This document shows, piece by piece, positions 36,919-48,100 of a stretch of 64,000 nucleotides of DNA. Below the pieces are notes generated by a model. It ran no database searches. It was not told where the DNA came from and worked only from the letters and a program-made list of their open reading frames with translations. Source of the DNA: an uncultured Algibacter sp. (GTDB lineage: Bacteria; Bacteroidota; Bacteroidia; Flavobacteriales; Flavobacteriaceae). Location: positions 1-64,000 of the forward strand of contig NZ_CANLZX010000008.1 of assembly GCF_947495675.1 (NCBI RefSeq), in the 5' to 3' direction. The translations under genes and the position numbers were made by a program. The stretch's first letter is position 1. Each line of letters starts with the position of its first letter.

Positions 36919-37875
36919 TTAGTTTTTTATTTCATTTCCTTCGGCATCATATTGTTTTGGTTTTTTTCCGAATAACGAAAAATGCACATAACGCTTAGGA
37001 TTTAACTTCATGTCTTCTAACAATTGTTCTAGTTGGAGACTAGCACCTTCTAAGTTGTTATACAAACCATCATCTTCCATAAGTTTTCCAATAGATCCTT
37101 CTCCGTTTTTTATTTTATTACTAATACTATTGAAATTTTGAATAGTTGTTTCAATACTTTTTATAGTCTCATCTAAATTAGAATTTGCAAGTTGTTCTGA
37201 AGTTTTTGATAAGTTTGATGATATGATATCAACATTTGATAATGTATTACTTAACTTCTCTTCATTATTAACTAATAATGTATTAAGAGAGTTTGATGTG
37301 TTTTTAAAATTAATCATAACATCATTTAAACCTGCTATACTTGCTCTAAGGTTTGCTTTAGTTTTATCATCAAAAACATCATTTAAGTTAGCAAGCAAAT
37401 CATCTGCACCAACCATCATAACTTCAATTTTTTCTTGTAAAGGAGTTAAACGTTGGTTAACAAGTTCTGATAAACCTGCTTTTATTGAACCTTTAAGGAC
37501 ATCGTTGTTTTTTGCTTTTTCAGCACCATCAAAAGCAGGTACAATCGCTATAGCTTTACCTCCTATTAATCCTGTTTCGTACAATTCTGCACTACTGTTT
37601 TTTGAAAACTCAAATTTACTATCAACTAAAAGTTTAATTTTAAGTTTTCCAGAACCATCGCCTTTAAAATCTATACTAGTAACTTTACCAACATTAAGTC
37701 CGTTAATGGTAACAGGTGTAGATGGAACTAAGCCTTCAACATTTTCATATTCTGTATAAAATGTAAGTGAAGAATTGAAAAGGTCTCTACCTTTAAGGTA
37801 ATTAAAACCATAATACAATAAAATGATACCTAATAGAACAAGTATCCCTGTTTTGACTTCTCTTGATATTTTCAA
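36919..37875 (-). CDS. MlaD/MCE-family lipid transport protein
   Basis: A 318-residue protein with one N-terminal membrane helix (about 9-26), then an MCE domain (about 36-115: YENVEGLVPSTPVTINGL, VGKVTSIDF, GLIGGKAIAIVP). A long helical, Asn/Ser/Leu-rich region follows that probably forms a coiled shaft (about 150-260). MlaD-type proteins carry phospholipids between inner and outer membrane together with an ABC permease and ATPase, which are not in this window. The gene lies 53 bases downstream of an amidase gene and leads into the Fe-S genes. Confidence 0.92.
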   Translation of the reverse strand: MKISREVKTGILVLLGIILLYYGFNYLKGRDLFNSSLTFYTEYENVEGLVPSTPVTINGLNVGKVTSIDFKGDGSGKLKIKLLVDSKFEFSKNSSAELYETGLIGGKAIAIVPAFDGAEKAKNNDVLKGSIKAGLSELVNQRLTPLQEKIEVMMVGADDLLANLNDVFDDKTKANLRASIAGLNDVMINFKNTSNSLNTLLVNNEEKLSNTLSNVDIISSNLSKTSEQLANSNLDETIKSIETTIQNFNSISNKIKNGEGSIGKLMEDDGLYNNLEGASLQLEQLLEDMKLNPKRYVHFSLFGKKPKQYDAEGNEIKN

Positions 37876-37928
37876 AATGCATTTCTTTTTAGAAAAACAA
37901 ATTTAATATAAATTTAAGAAGTAAGCTT

Positions 37929-39020
37929 CTAATTAGTTATTGATTTTAAAGCATCAACAAGTGCTATCTTTTTTCCATCTTTAAAAGCAACAACAAAACT
38001 AGAATTATAGCCTTTACTTTTTGCTTCTTGATTTAACTCTTTAATTTGGTTATAATCAGATGTGTTTCCGTAAAAATATTTATACAAGTTACCTGCTTTT
38101 ATTCTGGAAATATTACTTAATCCTTTAAAGTTATAAGGCTTTGTTTCTAATGCTTTTGAACTTGCAGCAATTTGAACTTTAAAAATAATATTAGCTAAAT
38201 TAGTTTCGTTATTAATAGAACTCTCAATTACAGTATAATCACTTACATTAACATCTAAACTTGATTTGTATTGTAAAATAGCATCTTTTATAGCGTTAGC
38301 CATTTGTTGTTGTCCTTTTTTAGAATTTAAATAGGCACCCTCTTTTTTATTTGTTAAAAAACCTAACTCTACTAAAACGCTTGGCATAACTGTTTGGTGC
38401 AATACGATAAATCCTGCTTGTTTAACCTTTCGGTTTTTTCTATTTAAATTACTAGTAAAGTGCTTTTGAATTAAACTTGCTAATTGTATACTTTGGTCTA
38501 AATATTCTTCTTGACTTAATAAAATACTCATTACAGATTCTGGTGAATTAGGATCGAAACCAGCGTAGTTTTTTTCATAGTCTTCCTCCATAAAAATCAC
38601 AGAGTTTTCTTTTTTTGCTACCTCAAAATTGGTTTGGTTCCTGTGTGTACCTAATACAAATGTACCAGCACCATAAGCTTGCGAAGTATGAGAATCACAA
38701 TGAATAGAAACAAATAAGTCGGCTTTTTCTTTGTTAGCAATTTTTCCTCTAACAAATAAATCAATAAAAACATCTGTTTTACGAGTGTAAACAACTTTAA
38801 TATTTGGATTTTTCTCTAATTCTTTACCAACAGCCAAAACTGTTTTTAATGCTATATCTTTTTCTCTATAACCATTTCCTAAATTACCAGGATCTTTTCC
38901 ACCATGACCAGCATCTAAAACCACAACAAACTTTTTAGATGTGCTTTGAGCATTAACAAATAACGGAAATGTTAATACTATTATAAAAGATACGAAAATT
39001 AATATGTTGTTCGTTTTCAT
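37929..39020 (-). CDS. N-acetylmuramoyl-L-alanine amidase
   Basis: A 363-residue exported zinc amidase (Amidase_3). After a signal peptide (to about 24) the catalytic domain starts FVVVLDAGHGGKDPG, with GNGYREKDIAL, SIHCDSH near residue 105 and VELGFLTNKKEGA near 217, giving the expected His, Glu, His and Glu positions. The C-terminal 90 residues (from about FKVQIAASS, residue 276) look like a SPOR-type domain that binds denuded glycan. It cleaves the amide between MurNAc and the stem peptide. It heads the operon with mlaD and is divergent from lptD. Confidence 0.93.
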   Translation of the reverse strand: MKTNNILIFVSFIIVLTFPLFVNAQSTSKKFVVVLDAGHGGKDPGNLGNGYREKDIALKTVLAVGKELEKNPNIKVVYTRKTDVFIDLFVRGKIANKEKADLFVSIHCDSHTSQAYGAGTFVLGTHRNQTNFEVAKKENSVIFMEEDYEKNYAGFDPNSPESVMSILLSQEEYLDQSIQLASLIQKHFTSNLNRKNRKVKQAGFIVLHQTVMPSVLVELGFLTNKKEGAYLNSKKGQQQMANAIKDAILQYKSSLDVNVSDYTVIESSINNETNLANIIFKVQIAASSKALETKPYNFKGLSNISRIKAGNLYKYFYGNTSDYNQIKELNQEAKSKGYNSSFVVAFKDGKKIALVDALKSITN

Positions 39021-39191
39021 TTGGTGAATACTATTTTTTTTGAATCGGTTACTTAATATATACCATACAGGGCACCATTTTTGATGTAACTTTTATCATT
39101 TTCTATATATCAAATTAACGCCCCAAAAAAGGAGTTTATTTTAATTTTAAATTTTTAATTGATTATTAAATCAATCACAAAAAAATATATG

Positions 39192-39199
39192 TAATTTTG
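39192..39199 (+). promoter_or_regulatory. -7 box of lptD
   Basis: TAATTTTG is an exact TAnnTTTG match. It overlaps the first possible lptD start codon (TTG at 39197). If the box is used, transcription starts around 39205 and translation must begin further in. Confidence 0.4.
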
Positions 39200-41947
39200 A
39201 CTTTTCAAAAACCGAGCCATACTTTTACAAAAATACATTTAAAAGCGTTGCATACAAACAACTTTAAAATACTTTTTGCATTAAGTTTTACTGTGTTTAT
39301 CAACACGTTAAGCTTTTCTCAAGATATCCCAAAAAAGGGTAAGACTATTAACCGAACTATAAAAGATAGTTTAGCAACACCTATTGATAGCCTTGTTGTT
39401 TTAAAGCCTTCTGAAAAAATTCAAGATACTATATCAAAGGATTCTATAAAACAAAAAAAAGATCTCTTAGAAAATATAGTAAAATATCATGCTAAAGACT
39501 ACACTAGATTTAGTAACAAAAAGCAAAAACTATATTTATATAACGAAGCCAGAATTGATTATGGCGACATGAATATAACTTCTGGAAGCATCACTATAGA
39601 TTATAATAAAAATACTGTTTATGCTAAAGGTATAACAGACTCTATTGATGGTTATACACAAAAACCTGTATTTACTCAAGGTAGTAATGTAGTTGAACCA
39701 GATTCAATTGTTTTTAATACAGAAACACAAAAAGCGCTTATTTATAATTCTAAAACAGAACAAGGAGAAGGTACTGTTATATCTGAGACTACCAAAAAAG
39801 AAAACGATTCTGTTTATTTTGTTAAAGATGCAAAATACACAACTGCAGAAAATCTTGAGGATCCGGAATATTATTTAAAACTTCGTAAAGCTAAAATTGT
39901 TCCCGGAAAAAAAATAGTTACGGGTTTAGCAAATTTATTTATTTACGATGTCCCTACCCCTTTAGGGTTACCCTTTGGTTTTTTTCCACAAAGTGAAAAA
40001 CAAACTTCTGGAGTTATTATACCTTCTTTTGGTGAGCAAAATAGTCGTGGTTATTTTTTACAAAACGGTGGGTATTACTTTGCTATAAACGATTATGTAG
40101 ATTTAGCTGTTTTAGGTGATTACTATACAAATGGTAGTTATGGAATACGTTTAGAAAATACATATGCAAAACGCTATAGGTTTAGAGGTAACGTAGGATT
40201 TAGATATGAAAAACTAATTACTAGCGAACGTGGTTTTTCAGATTATGCTACAAGTACCATTTATAATTTGCGTTGGTCTCATAGTCAAGACTCTAAAGCA
40301 AATCCTAGCTCTCGTTTTTCTGCTTCAGTAAACTTAGGAAGTAGTACTTATTATCAACAATCTATAAATCAAGTAAATACAGGTGCTTTCTTAAACAATA
40401 CATTAGCTTCATCTGTTTCATATTCAAAATCATTTCAAACAGTTCCTGAAGCAAATATTAGTCTTACAGCTACGCATTCGCAAAACACCAATACTGAAAG
40501 TATAAATATGACACTACCTACATTTCAAGGTAGTTTAGGTAGAATGTATCCTTTTGCATCAAAAACAGGTACTAAAAAAGGTATTATTCAAAATATTAAC
40601 TTGCAATATAATTTACGTGCAGAAAACAGAATTCAAACCACAGATTCTTTATTCTTCAAAAAAGAAATGTTTGATGATGCTAAAGTTGGATTCCAGCATA
40701 CTATACCCTTAACCACTAACTTTAAATTGTTTAAATATTTTAGTGCTAGTGCGAGCACCAATTTTAATGAAATTTGGACATTTAAAACTGTAAATAAATC
40801 TTACGACTCAATTGAAGATGAAGTTGTAGAAGAAGAAGTCAATGGCTTTGACGCATATAGAACCTATAACTTTAGCACGAGTATTGGTACTACTATTTAT
40901 GGAATGTTTAACTTTGAAAAAGAAGGCCAAGACAAAAAAATTAAAGCCATTAGGCATGTTGTAAGACCCTCTATTAGTTATAATATAAACCCTTCATTTG
41001 ATAAATATTACGATACTTATGAAGTTATTAGTGCTGATGGGCTAACTACCAGCGATGTGGAATATAGTAGATTTGAAGATGGATTATATGGTGCTCCTAA
41101 CCAAAATTTTTCAAGTTCCATGGGAATTTCAGTTTCTAATAATCTTGAAGCGAAAGTAAGAGATCGAGACAGCACTGCTACTGAAGCTAAAAAAATCATT
41201 TTATTAAATAATTTAAACTTTTCTACATCTTATAATTTTGCAGGAGACTCTTTAAAATGGAGTCCTGTTAGAATGAGTGGTGGCACACAATTATTTAAAA
41301 ATAAAATGAGCATTAATTTTGGTGCTACTTTAGACCCATATGCTTTAGATAATAACAACACAAGAATTGACACTTACAATATTGATAATGGTGGAAGTCT
41401 TTTTAGATTAACTAGCGCTAACATGAATGCCAGTTGGTCATTTTCAAGTTCTGACGGTGAAAGAAATAAAAAGAATAATTCTGGTATAGAAGAAAATAAA
41501 CGTAGTGGTGGTCGAGCAGATGATTTGTTTGGCGTATCTGAAGATTTTGCAAATCAACAAGTTCGTGGAGATCAAGATAAAAAAGAGGAAAAACCTAGTG
41601 ATTTGTATAATAATAAAATACCCTGGAATTTTCGAGTCGCTTATGCAGTAAACTACTCTAATAGTAGACGACAAAATGAAATTTCGTCACATTCATTAAT
41701 GTTTTCTGGAGATATTGAATTATCTCCAAAATGGTCTGTTGGTGGATCCTCAGGTTACGACTTGAAAAATGCTGGTTTTACTTATACGCAATTACGATTT
41801 GAACGAGATTTATTAAGTTGGCGAATGAATTTTAGTTGGGTGCCTTTTAGTAATAGGAGTTCATGGAATTTCTTTATTGGTATAAAATCAAGTATATTAA
41901 GCGATCTTAAATACGAAAAAAGAAGACAACCAGATATTCAATTATAA
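39197..41947 (+). CDS. lptD: LPS-assembly protein LptD
   Basis: A 916-residue outer-membrane protein that inserts LPS into the outer leaflet. A signal-like segment (about 24-42, FKILFALSFTVFINTLSFSQ split as FKILFALSFTVFINTLS) is followed by an OstA/LptA-like beta-jellyroll domain (about 95-230: KLYLYNEARIDYGD, ITSGSITIDY, YAKGITD) and the LptD barrel (GFFPQSEKQTSGVIIPSFG near 262). The start is uncertain: TTG at 39197 lies on a -7 box, and TTG at 39248 (LHTNNFKILF) would also give a good signal. ridA follows 4 bases later. Confidence 0.88.
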   Translation: MTFQKPSHTFTKIHLKALHTNNFKILFALSFTVFINTLSFSQDIPKKGKTINRTIKDSLATPIDSLVVLKPSEKIQDTISKDSIKQKKDLLENIVKYHAKDYTRFSNKKQKLYLYNEARIDYGDMNITSGSITIDYNKNTVYAKGITDSIDGYTQKPVFTQGSNVVEPDSIVFNTETQKALIYNSKTEQGEGTVISETTKKENDSVYFVKDAKYTTAENLEDPEYYLKLRKAKIVPGKKIVTGLANLFIYDVPTPLGLPFGFFPQSEKQTSGVIIPSFGEQNSRGYFLQNGGYYFAINDYVDLAVLGDYYTNGSYGIRLENTYAKRYRFRGNVGFRYEKLITSERGFSDYATSTIYNLRWSHSQDSKANPSSRFSASVNLGSSTYYQQSINQVNTGAFLNNTLASSVSYSKSFQTVPEANISLTATHSQNTNTESINMTLPTFQGSLGRMYPFASKTGTKKGIIQNINLQYNLRAENRIQTTDSLFFKKEMFDDAKVGFQHTIPLTTNFKLFKYFSASASTNFNEIWTFKTVNKSYDSIEDEVVEEEVNGFDAYRTYNFSTSIGTTIYGMFNFEKEGQDKKIKAIRHVVRPSISYNINPSFDKYYDTYEVISADGLTTSDVEYSRFEDGLYGAPNQNFSSSMGISVSNNLEAKVRDRDSTATEAKKIILLNNLNFSTSYNFAGDSLKWSPVRMSGGTQLFKNKMSINFGATLDPYALDNNNTRIDTYNIDNGGSLFRLTSANMNASWSFSSSDGERNKKNNSGIEENKRSGGRADDLFGVSEDFANQQVRGDQDKKEEKPSDLYNNKIPWNFRVAYAVNYSNSRRQNEISSHSLMFSGDIELSPKWSVGGSSGYDLKNAGFTYTQLRFERDLLSWRMNFSWVPFSNRSSWNFFIGIKSSILSDLKYEKRRQPDIQL

Positions 41948-41951
41948 CCTC

Positions 41952-42332
41952 ATGAAAACTATAATTACAACTAACAACGCTCCTGCTCCTATTGGTCCAT
42001 ATAACCAAGCAGTATTAACGGGAAACACTTTATATACATCGGGTCAAATTGCTATAAACCCAAAAACAAATGAATTAGTTTTAGATGATATAACTAAAGA
42101 AACTAATCAAGTTATGCAAAATTTAAAGGCAGTTTTGGAGGCAGCGAATATGACTTTTGAAAACGTTATAAAATCTTCTATTTTTATTAGTAATATGGAT
42201 GACTTTACTTTAATAAATAACGTATACGGTAGTTTTTTTGATGATGATAACGCACCGGCAAGAGAAACCGTTCAAGTAGCAAGATTACCTAAAAATGTTA
42301 ATGTTGAAATTAGCTTAATTGCTGTAAAATAG
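41952..42332 (+). CDS. ridA: RidA family enamine/imine deaminase
   Basis: A 126-residue member of the YjgF/RidA family, which hydrolyses reactive 2-aminoacrylate and related imines. Signatures are NNAPAPIGPYNQAV near residue 7, LYTSGQIAINPKT near 28, and the C-terminal PARETVQVARLPKNVNVEIS containing the arginine that binds the carboxylate, given here as RETVQVARLPKNVNVEIS. It is the second gene of the lptD transcription unit, an order common in Flavobacteriia. Confidence 0.95.
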   Translation: MKTIITTNNAPAPIGPYNQAVLTGNTLYTSGQIAINPKTNELVLDDITKETNQVMQNLKAVLEAANMTFENVIKSSIFISNMDDFTLINNVYGSFFDDDNAPARETVQVARLPKNVNVEISLIAVK

Positions 42333-42338
42333 TTTTAA

Positions 42339-43763
42339 CTAATTCTTAGTTGGTGTTTTTAATTTAGAGAACTTAACCAATAAATTTTTTAGTTTTTCTA
42401 CATCTATTGGTTTCGATAAAAAATCATCAATACCTGCTAATTTTGCTTTTTCAATATCATTATTAAATGCACTTGCAGAAACTCCAATTATAGGTGTTTT
42501 AGTTTTTAAATACTTATCTGTTTCTTTTATAAATTTTGTGGCTTCATAACCATCCATATCTGGCATGTATATATCCATAAAAATCATATCGAAATCTAAA
42601 ATCTTATAAAGGTTAACAGCTTCAAGTCCGTTTTTAGCAAATGTACAATCTGCACCTTGGCGCTCTAAAAGAAATTTAATAACCTTTTGATTCATCCTAT
42701 TATCCTCAGCTACTAAAACACTAAACTTATCAGATAATATAGGTTTTTGTATGTCTTTGTCGGCTTTTATATTAAAAGTCTTTTTTAATTGTAAACTAAA
42801 GTAAAAAGTAGAACCTTCGTTTTCTTTGCTTTCAAGTTTTAATTCACCGCCCATAATCTCAACAAGTTTATGAGAAATTAAAAGCCCCATACCTGCCCCT
42901 CTATAATCTTTAGTAATAGAATTCATAAAGGCAATGTCATTGTTTTTAAAAATACGCTTAGCATTTTCAGGCTTCATACCTATTCCCGTATCTTTAATAT
43001 AAAATGTTATAATTTGATCATCATCAATCCCAATTGATTGATCTACAATTATGGATATTTTGCCAGAATTTGTAAACTTAATGGCATTATTAATTAAATT
43101 AATTAGCACTTGTTGTATTCTAGTAGAATCACATAAAACCAGAAACCTACCCTTTTCTTCTGATATAAATTTGAAATTAAATTCTAAACCTTTCTCCCAT
43201 GATTGATATTCAAAAACTTTAAATAGTTTAGATAAATCAGCTTTTAAATCTACCGTTTTTAATTCTAAATTTAAATGACCTTCATCAACTTCAGCATTAT
43301 CAGTTACCATATTTACTAATTGCAGTAAATGTTTTGAAGAATACTCGGCTATTTCTACTTGCGCTGTTTGGTCACTATCTAAATCTGTTTGTTTTAGCAT
43401 ATTTAACATACCCAAAACGGTGTTTAATGGGGTGCGAACTTCATAACTCATATTCGCTAAATAAATAGATTTGTGGTTTGCTAAATCTTCAGCAGCTTCT
43501 AATTTTTCTTTTAAATCATCAACCCTTAGTTTTAAATTAGACTTTATAACATCGTTTTTAAGGTGATTTTTTAAAAAATATTGTAAAGCAAAAACTTGAA
43601 TAATAGATAGCAAAAACAAAAATATGGCAGCACTTTCAGCATATATTTTTTTTTCTAAAAAAACATAACCTAATATTAAAATGGCAGCAATTGATGCAAA
43701 AATGAAAAAAGATAATTTCTTTTTCATTTTTAAATTTTTAATAGATTTAGGGAAAATCTTCAT
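42339..43763 (-). CDS. hybrid histidine kinase with His-to-Tyr H-box
   Basis: A 474-residue membrane protein: two membrane segments (about 16-36 and 45-62), a coiled coil, a HisKA region, an HATPase domain (N-box LINLINNAIKFTN near 226, G1 DTGIGMKPENA near 264, G2 GAGMGLLISHKLVEI near 295), and a receiver domain (VAEDNRMNQ near 353, phospho-acceptor Asp in MIFMDIYMPDMDG near 397, FLSKPID near 453). The H-box reads NMSYEVRTPLN: the usual His is Tyr107 (codon TAT, 43443-43445). Autophosphorylation by the standard route should fail. Met13 is an alternative start. It is tail to tail with ridA. Confidence 0.9.
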   Translation of the reverse strand: MKIFPKSIKNLKMKKKLSFFIFASIAAILILGYVFLEKKIYAESAAIFLFLLSIIQVFALQYFLKNHLKNDVIKSNLKLRVDDLKEKLEAAEDLANHKSIYLANMSYEVRTPLNTVLGMLNMLKQTDLDSDQTAQVEIAEYSSKHLLQLVNMVTDNAEVDEGHLNLELKTVDLKADLSKLFKVFEYQSWEKGLEFNFKFISEEKGRFLVLCDSTRIQQVLINLINNAIKFTNSGKISIIVDQSIGIDDDQIITFYIKDTGIGMKPENAKRIFKNNDIAFMNSITKDYRGAGMGLLISHKLVEIMGGELKLESKENEGSTFYFSLQLKKTFNIKADKDIQKPILSDKFSVLVAEDNRMNQKVIKFLLERQGADCTFAKNGLEAVNLYKILDFDMIFMDIYMPDMDGYEATKFIKETDKYLKTKTPIIGVSASAFNNDIEKAKLAGIDDFLSKPIDVEKLKNLLVKFSKLKTPTKN

Positions 43764-43807
43764 TAAATAATGCTTTTAACAAACTTATCTATAATTATAT
43801 GAATTTG

Positions 43808-43815
43808 CAAAACTA
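43808..43815 (-). promoter_or_regulatory. -7 box of the hybrid kinase
   Basis: The minus strand reads TAGTTTTG, a TAnnTTTG match, 44 bases before the start codon at 43763. I see no clear -33 TTG. Confidence 0.35.
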
Positions 43816-43895
43816 TATTTAATATTAAGTTTTATCTTGTAATGAATTTGGTTAAATTTAAATTCTTAAAACTTTTAAAAAAATAAAATTTATAA

Positions 43896-44936
43896 ATGCG
43901 CATAGAATATGATATTAAATTAGGGTTTAAAGATGTAATGATTCGCCCTAAGCGATCTACTTTAAAAAGTAGAAAACAAGTAAGTTTAGAAAGAGAAATT
44001 AAATTTTTACACAGTTCAATTACATGGTCGGGTATTCCTATAATGGCTGCAAATATGGATACTGTTGGTACATTTGAAATGGCTATAGCTTTATCAAAAA
44101 ACAAACTATTTTCAGCAATACACAAACATTATACATTAACAGAATGGCGCAATTTTCTTAATACTGCTCCAAAAGGTATTGAAAACTATATTGCCGTAAG
44201 TACTGGTATTGGTGAGAGTGATGCCCAAAAACTTTCAGAGATATTAACGAATCATCCAGAACTTAAATTTATTTGTATTGATGTAGCCAATGGCTATTCT
44301 GAGCATTTTGCAGATTTTGTAAAACAAACTAGAGAACAGTATCCAAATAAAATTATAATAGCTGGTAATGTGGTTACTGGCGAAATGGTTGAAGAGTTAC
44401 TGCTTTCTGGAGCAGATATTGTTAAAGTTGGAATTGGTCCTGGTTCTGTATGTACCACACGAGTTAAAACAGGTGTTGGTTACCCGCAACTTTCTGCAAT
44501 TATTGAATGTGCCGATGCTGCTCATGGTTTAGGCGGACAAATAATTAGTGATGGTGGTTGTACAACTCCTGGTGATATAGCCAAAGCATTTGGTGCTGGT
44601 GCAGACTTTGTTATGTTAGGTGGTATGCTTGCTGGACACGATGAAAGTGGCGGCGAAATAATTATAAAAAATGGTGAGTCTTTTAAACGTTTTTATGGTA
44701 TGAGTTCTGAAACAGCTATGGATAAGCATGTTGGTGGTGTTGCAGATTACAGAGCTAGTGAAGGCAAAACAGTTGATGTGCCGTTTCGAGGACCTGTTGA
44801 TAATACACTTCAAGATATTTTAGGAGGTATAAGAAGTACTTGTACTTATGTTGGTGCTGCACGTTTAAAAGAATTAACTAAACGTACCACATTTATAAGA
44901 GTTGCAGAACAAGAAAACCGAGTGTACACTAATTAA
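43896..44936 (+). CDS. guaC: GMP reductase
   Basis: Converts GMP to IMP with NADPH, part of purine balance. It is 346 residues, the length of the E. coli enzyme. The IMPDH/GMPR barrel shows [13 protein letters not shown] near residue 10, [14 protein letters not shown] near 49, the catalytic Cys in [19 protein letters not shown], given here as [18 protein letters not shown] near 180, and [19 protein letters not shown] near 268. It has no CBS domains, which separates it from IMP dehydrogenase. Confidence 0.95.
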   Translation: MRIEYDIKLGFKDVMIRPKRSTLKSRKQVSLEREIKFLHSSITWSGIPIMAANMDTVGTFEMAIALSKNKLFSAIHKHYTLTEWRNFLNTAPKGIENYIAVSTGIGESDAQKLSEILTNHPELKFICIDVANGYSEHFADFVKQTREQYPNKIIIAGNVVTGEMVEELLLSGADIVKVGIGPGSVCTTRVKTGVGYPQLSAIIECADAAHGLGGQIISDGGCTTPGDIAKAFGAGADFVMLGGMLAGHDESGGEIIIKNGESFKRFYGMSSETAMDKHVGGVADYRASEGKTVDVPFRGPVDNTLQDILGGIRSTCTYVGAARLKELTKRTTFIRVAEQENRVYTN

Positions 44937-44937
44937 T

Positions 44938-44960
44938 AACAGCCATTATTTTGCTGTTTT
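44938..44960 (+). terminator. possible terminator of guaC
   Basis: Arms AACAGC (44938-44943) and GCTGTT (44953-44958) form a 6-bp stem with a 9-nt loop and a short T-run. The hairpin is weak. Confidence 0.4.
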
Positions 44961-45134
44961 GTATCTAATTAAATATCCAATATTATCGAAATCATTAGTG
45001 TTTTTATGTTTTCACAATTTCATCATGTTAAAAATATGAAAATCGTAAATTTCATATATTAATTCTGAGAGTATTTATACAACTTCTCAATATAAAACTC
45101 TTAAATTGTATATTCTAATAATTAAAGAACTACT

Positions 45135-48100
45135 ATGGCGTTAAAAATTGTTATTTCACACAAAACAAAATACAAATATGATAGACCTGTATCATTATCA
45201 CCCCATATTTTTAGGTTAAGACCTGCACCACATAGTAGAACACCTATTGAAGCTTATTCTATTAAAATAACACCCGAAAATCAATTTTTCAATTGGCAAC
45301 AAGATCCATTTGGAAATTATATGGCGCGTTTAATTTTTCCTGATAAAACAACAGAACTAACTATTGATGTTGAAATTATTGCTGATTTAAAAACCATAAA
45401 TCCATTTGATTTTTTTATCGAAGAGTATGCTGAAGAGTATCCCTTCGTTTATAAAGAAGAAACCAAAAAAGAGTTATTACCTTATTTAGAAATTACTGAT
45501 AAAGGTAAACTGTTAGAGGGGTTTTTAAAAACCTTAGATTATACGCCAAGAAAAACCATCTATTTTTTAATTCATATTAATCAAAAAATATATGAGTATT
45601 TAAATTATAACATCCGTATGGATCCAGGTGTACAAACCTGTGAAGAAACACTTGATAAAAAAAGTGGTTCATGTAGAGATTATGCATGGCTATTTGTACA
45701 AACCTTACGCCATTTAGGATTTGGAGCACGTTTTGTTTCGGGTTATTTGGTTCAATTAAAATCTGACGAAAAATCATTAGACGGGCCTTCTGGTCCTGAA
45801 GAAGATTTTACAGATTTGCATGCTTGGGCAGAAGTATATTTACCTGGTGCTGGTTGGATAGGTTTTGATGCTACTTCAGGATTATTGGCTGGCGAAGGTC
45901 ATATACCACTAGCTTGTACTCCAACTTTTGAAAGTGCTGCACCTGTATCTGGTATGTCTGATGTTTGCGAAACAGAATTCTTTTTTGAAAATTCTGTAAA
46001 ACGCATTTTTGAATCGCCAAGAGTTACCAAACCTTATACTGAAGCACAATGGAACGCTATCTATAAATTAGGTTTTAAAGTAGAAAAACAATTAGAAAAA
46101 GGTGATGTTAGATTAACCATGGGTGGTGAACCTACATTTGTATCTATTGACGATATGGAATCTCCTGAGTGGAATACCGATGCCGATGGCCCACATAAAA
46201 GAGAACTTGCTAAAAACCTTTCTGCTCGTGTATATGATGAATTTGCAAAAGGAGGTGTTTTACATCAAGCGCAAGGAAAATGGTATCCTGGTGAGCCTTT
46301 ACCACGTTGGTCTATTGAACTTTGTTGGAGAAAAGATGGCAGAAACATATGGCATAACAAAAATTTACTAGCTTTATTTTCAGATAATCCCATTGTACAA
46401 GAAGGTGCCGATATACTGTTTTTAGAAACGCTTTCTAAACATTTAGGAGTTACAAATAAAACCATAATCCCTACTTACGAAGATGCCTTTTATTTTATGT
46501 GGGAAGAAGGAAAACTACCGGTAGATGTAGACCCGACAAAAGATGATGGTGCCTTACTTGTTAAAAATAAATTAAAAGAAATCCTTAAAGATGGTAAATC
46601 AAAAGCTGTTGGATATGTGTTGCCTTTAAATAATTCTATGGGCACCTGGTATACCAGCGACTGGACATTTAGAAGAAATCATTTGTTTTTAATTCCAGGA
46701 AACTCCCCTATCGGATTACGATTACCATTAGATTCTCTAATTAGAAAACCCGAACATGGTGAATTTCCAAAATTTGACCCTGATAATTTTTCTATAAAAG
46801 GTAGGCTACCTAGCTTTAAAAAAACCGCTGCTTTACGTTTTGAACAAACTGAAAATAATGGTGCTGATAATGCAAATAAATATTTTATAAGAACAGCTAT
46901 TTGTGCTGAAATTAGAGAAGGTAAATTACATTTATTTTTACCGCCTTTAGATTCTGCCGAAATATTTTTAGATTTAATAGCCTCTATTGAAGCTACTGCA
47001 AAAAAACTAGATATTCCTGTTGTTTTAGAGGGCTACGACCCACCAAAAGACCACAGGTTTGAATCTATGAAAGTAACTCCAGATCCAGGAGTTATTGAGG
47101 TTAATGTACATCCAGCAAAAAACTGGCAAGAGCTCACACATAATACACTTACACTTTACGAACTCGCAAAACAATCTCGTTTAGGGACTGAAAAATTTAT
47201 GTTAGATGGTAAACATACCGGAACAGGTGGCGGAAACCATGTTACATTAGGTGGATTAACACCTGCCGATAGTCCCTTATTACGTAAGCCAAGTTTATTA
47301 CGAAGTTTACTAACATTCTGGCAACATCACCCTGGGCTTTCATACTTGTTTTCTGGCGCCTTTATTGGTTCTACAAGTCAAGCACCAAGAGTTGATGAAG
47401 CCCGTATGGAAAACCTATACGAGCTTGAAATTGCTTTTAGTCAAATACCAAAGAATGGCGATGTTCCATTTTGGTTAACAGATAGATTATTTCGTCATTT
47501 ATTAACCGATTTAACAGGAAATACACACCGTGCAGAATTCTGTATCGATAAATTATATTCTCCAGACTCCTCTTCTGGTCGATTAGGTATTCTTGAACTT
47601 CGTGCGTTTGATATGCCTCCTCACCCACAAATGAGTTTAATGCAAAACCTGTTAGTGCGAACTTTGGTTGCATGGTTCTGGAATAAGCCTTACGAACACG
47701 ATTTAGTTCGTTGGGGTACAGAATTACACGATAAATTTTTAATCGAGCATTATGTTCGAGAAGACATAAAAGATATTGTCGCACAACTTAACCGAGCTGG
47801 ATATAAATTCCAAGAAGATTGGTTCGACCCATTCTTCGAATTTAGGTTCCCATTACACGGTATGGTACAAATTAATAACGTGCATTTAGAACTTCGTGCA
47901 GCTATAGAACCTTGGAATGTTTTAGGAGAAGAAATGACTGGTGGTGGTACCGCTAGATATGTAGATTCATCTGTAGAACGTATTCAAGTTAAAGTTAACC
48001 ACTTTATAGAAGAGCGTTTTGTACTTACTTGTAACGGTGTAAAAGTAAAATTAAATAGCACCGGTATAAAAGGCGAATATGTAGCGGGTGTTAGATATAA

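Noticed and set aside
37223..37759. 178-codon open frame on the plus strand
   Set aside because: It lies wholly antisense to mlaD, has no start context or family, and follows from mlaD codon composition.
47437..47784. 115-codon frame on the minus strand
   Set aside because: Inside the DUF2126 part of the transglutaminase gene; no independent evidence.
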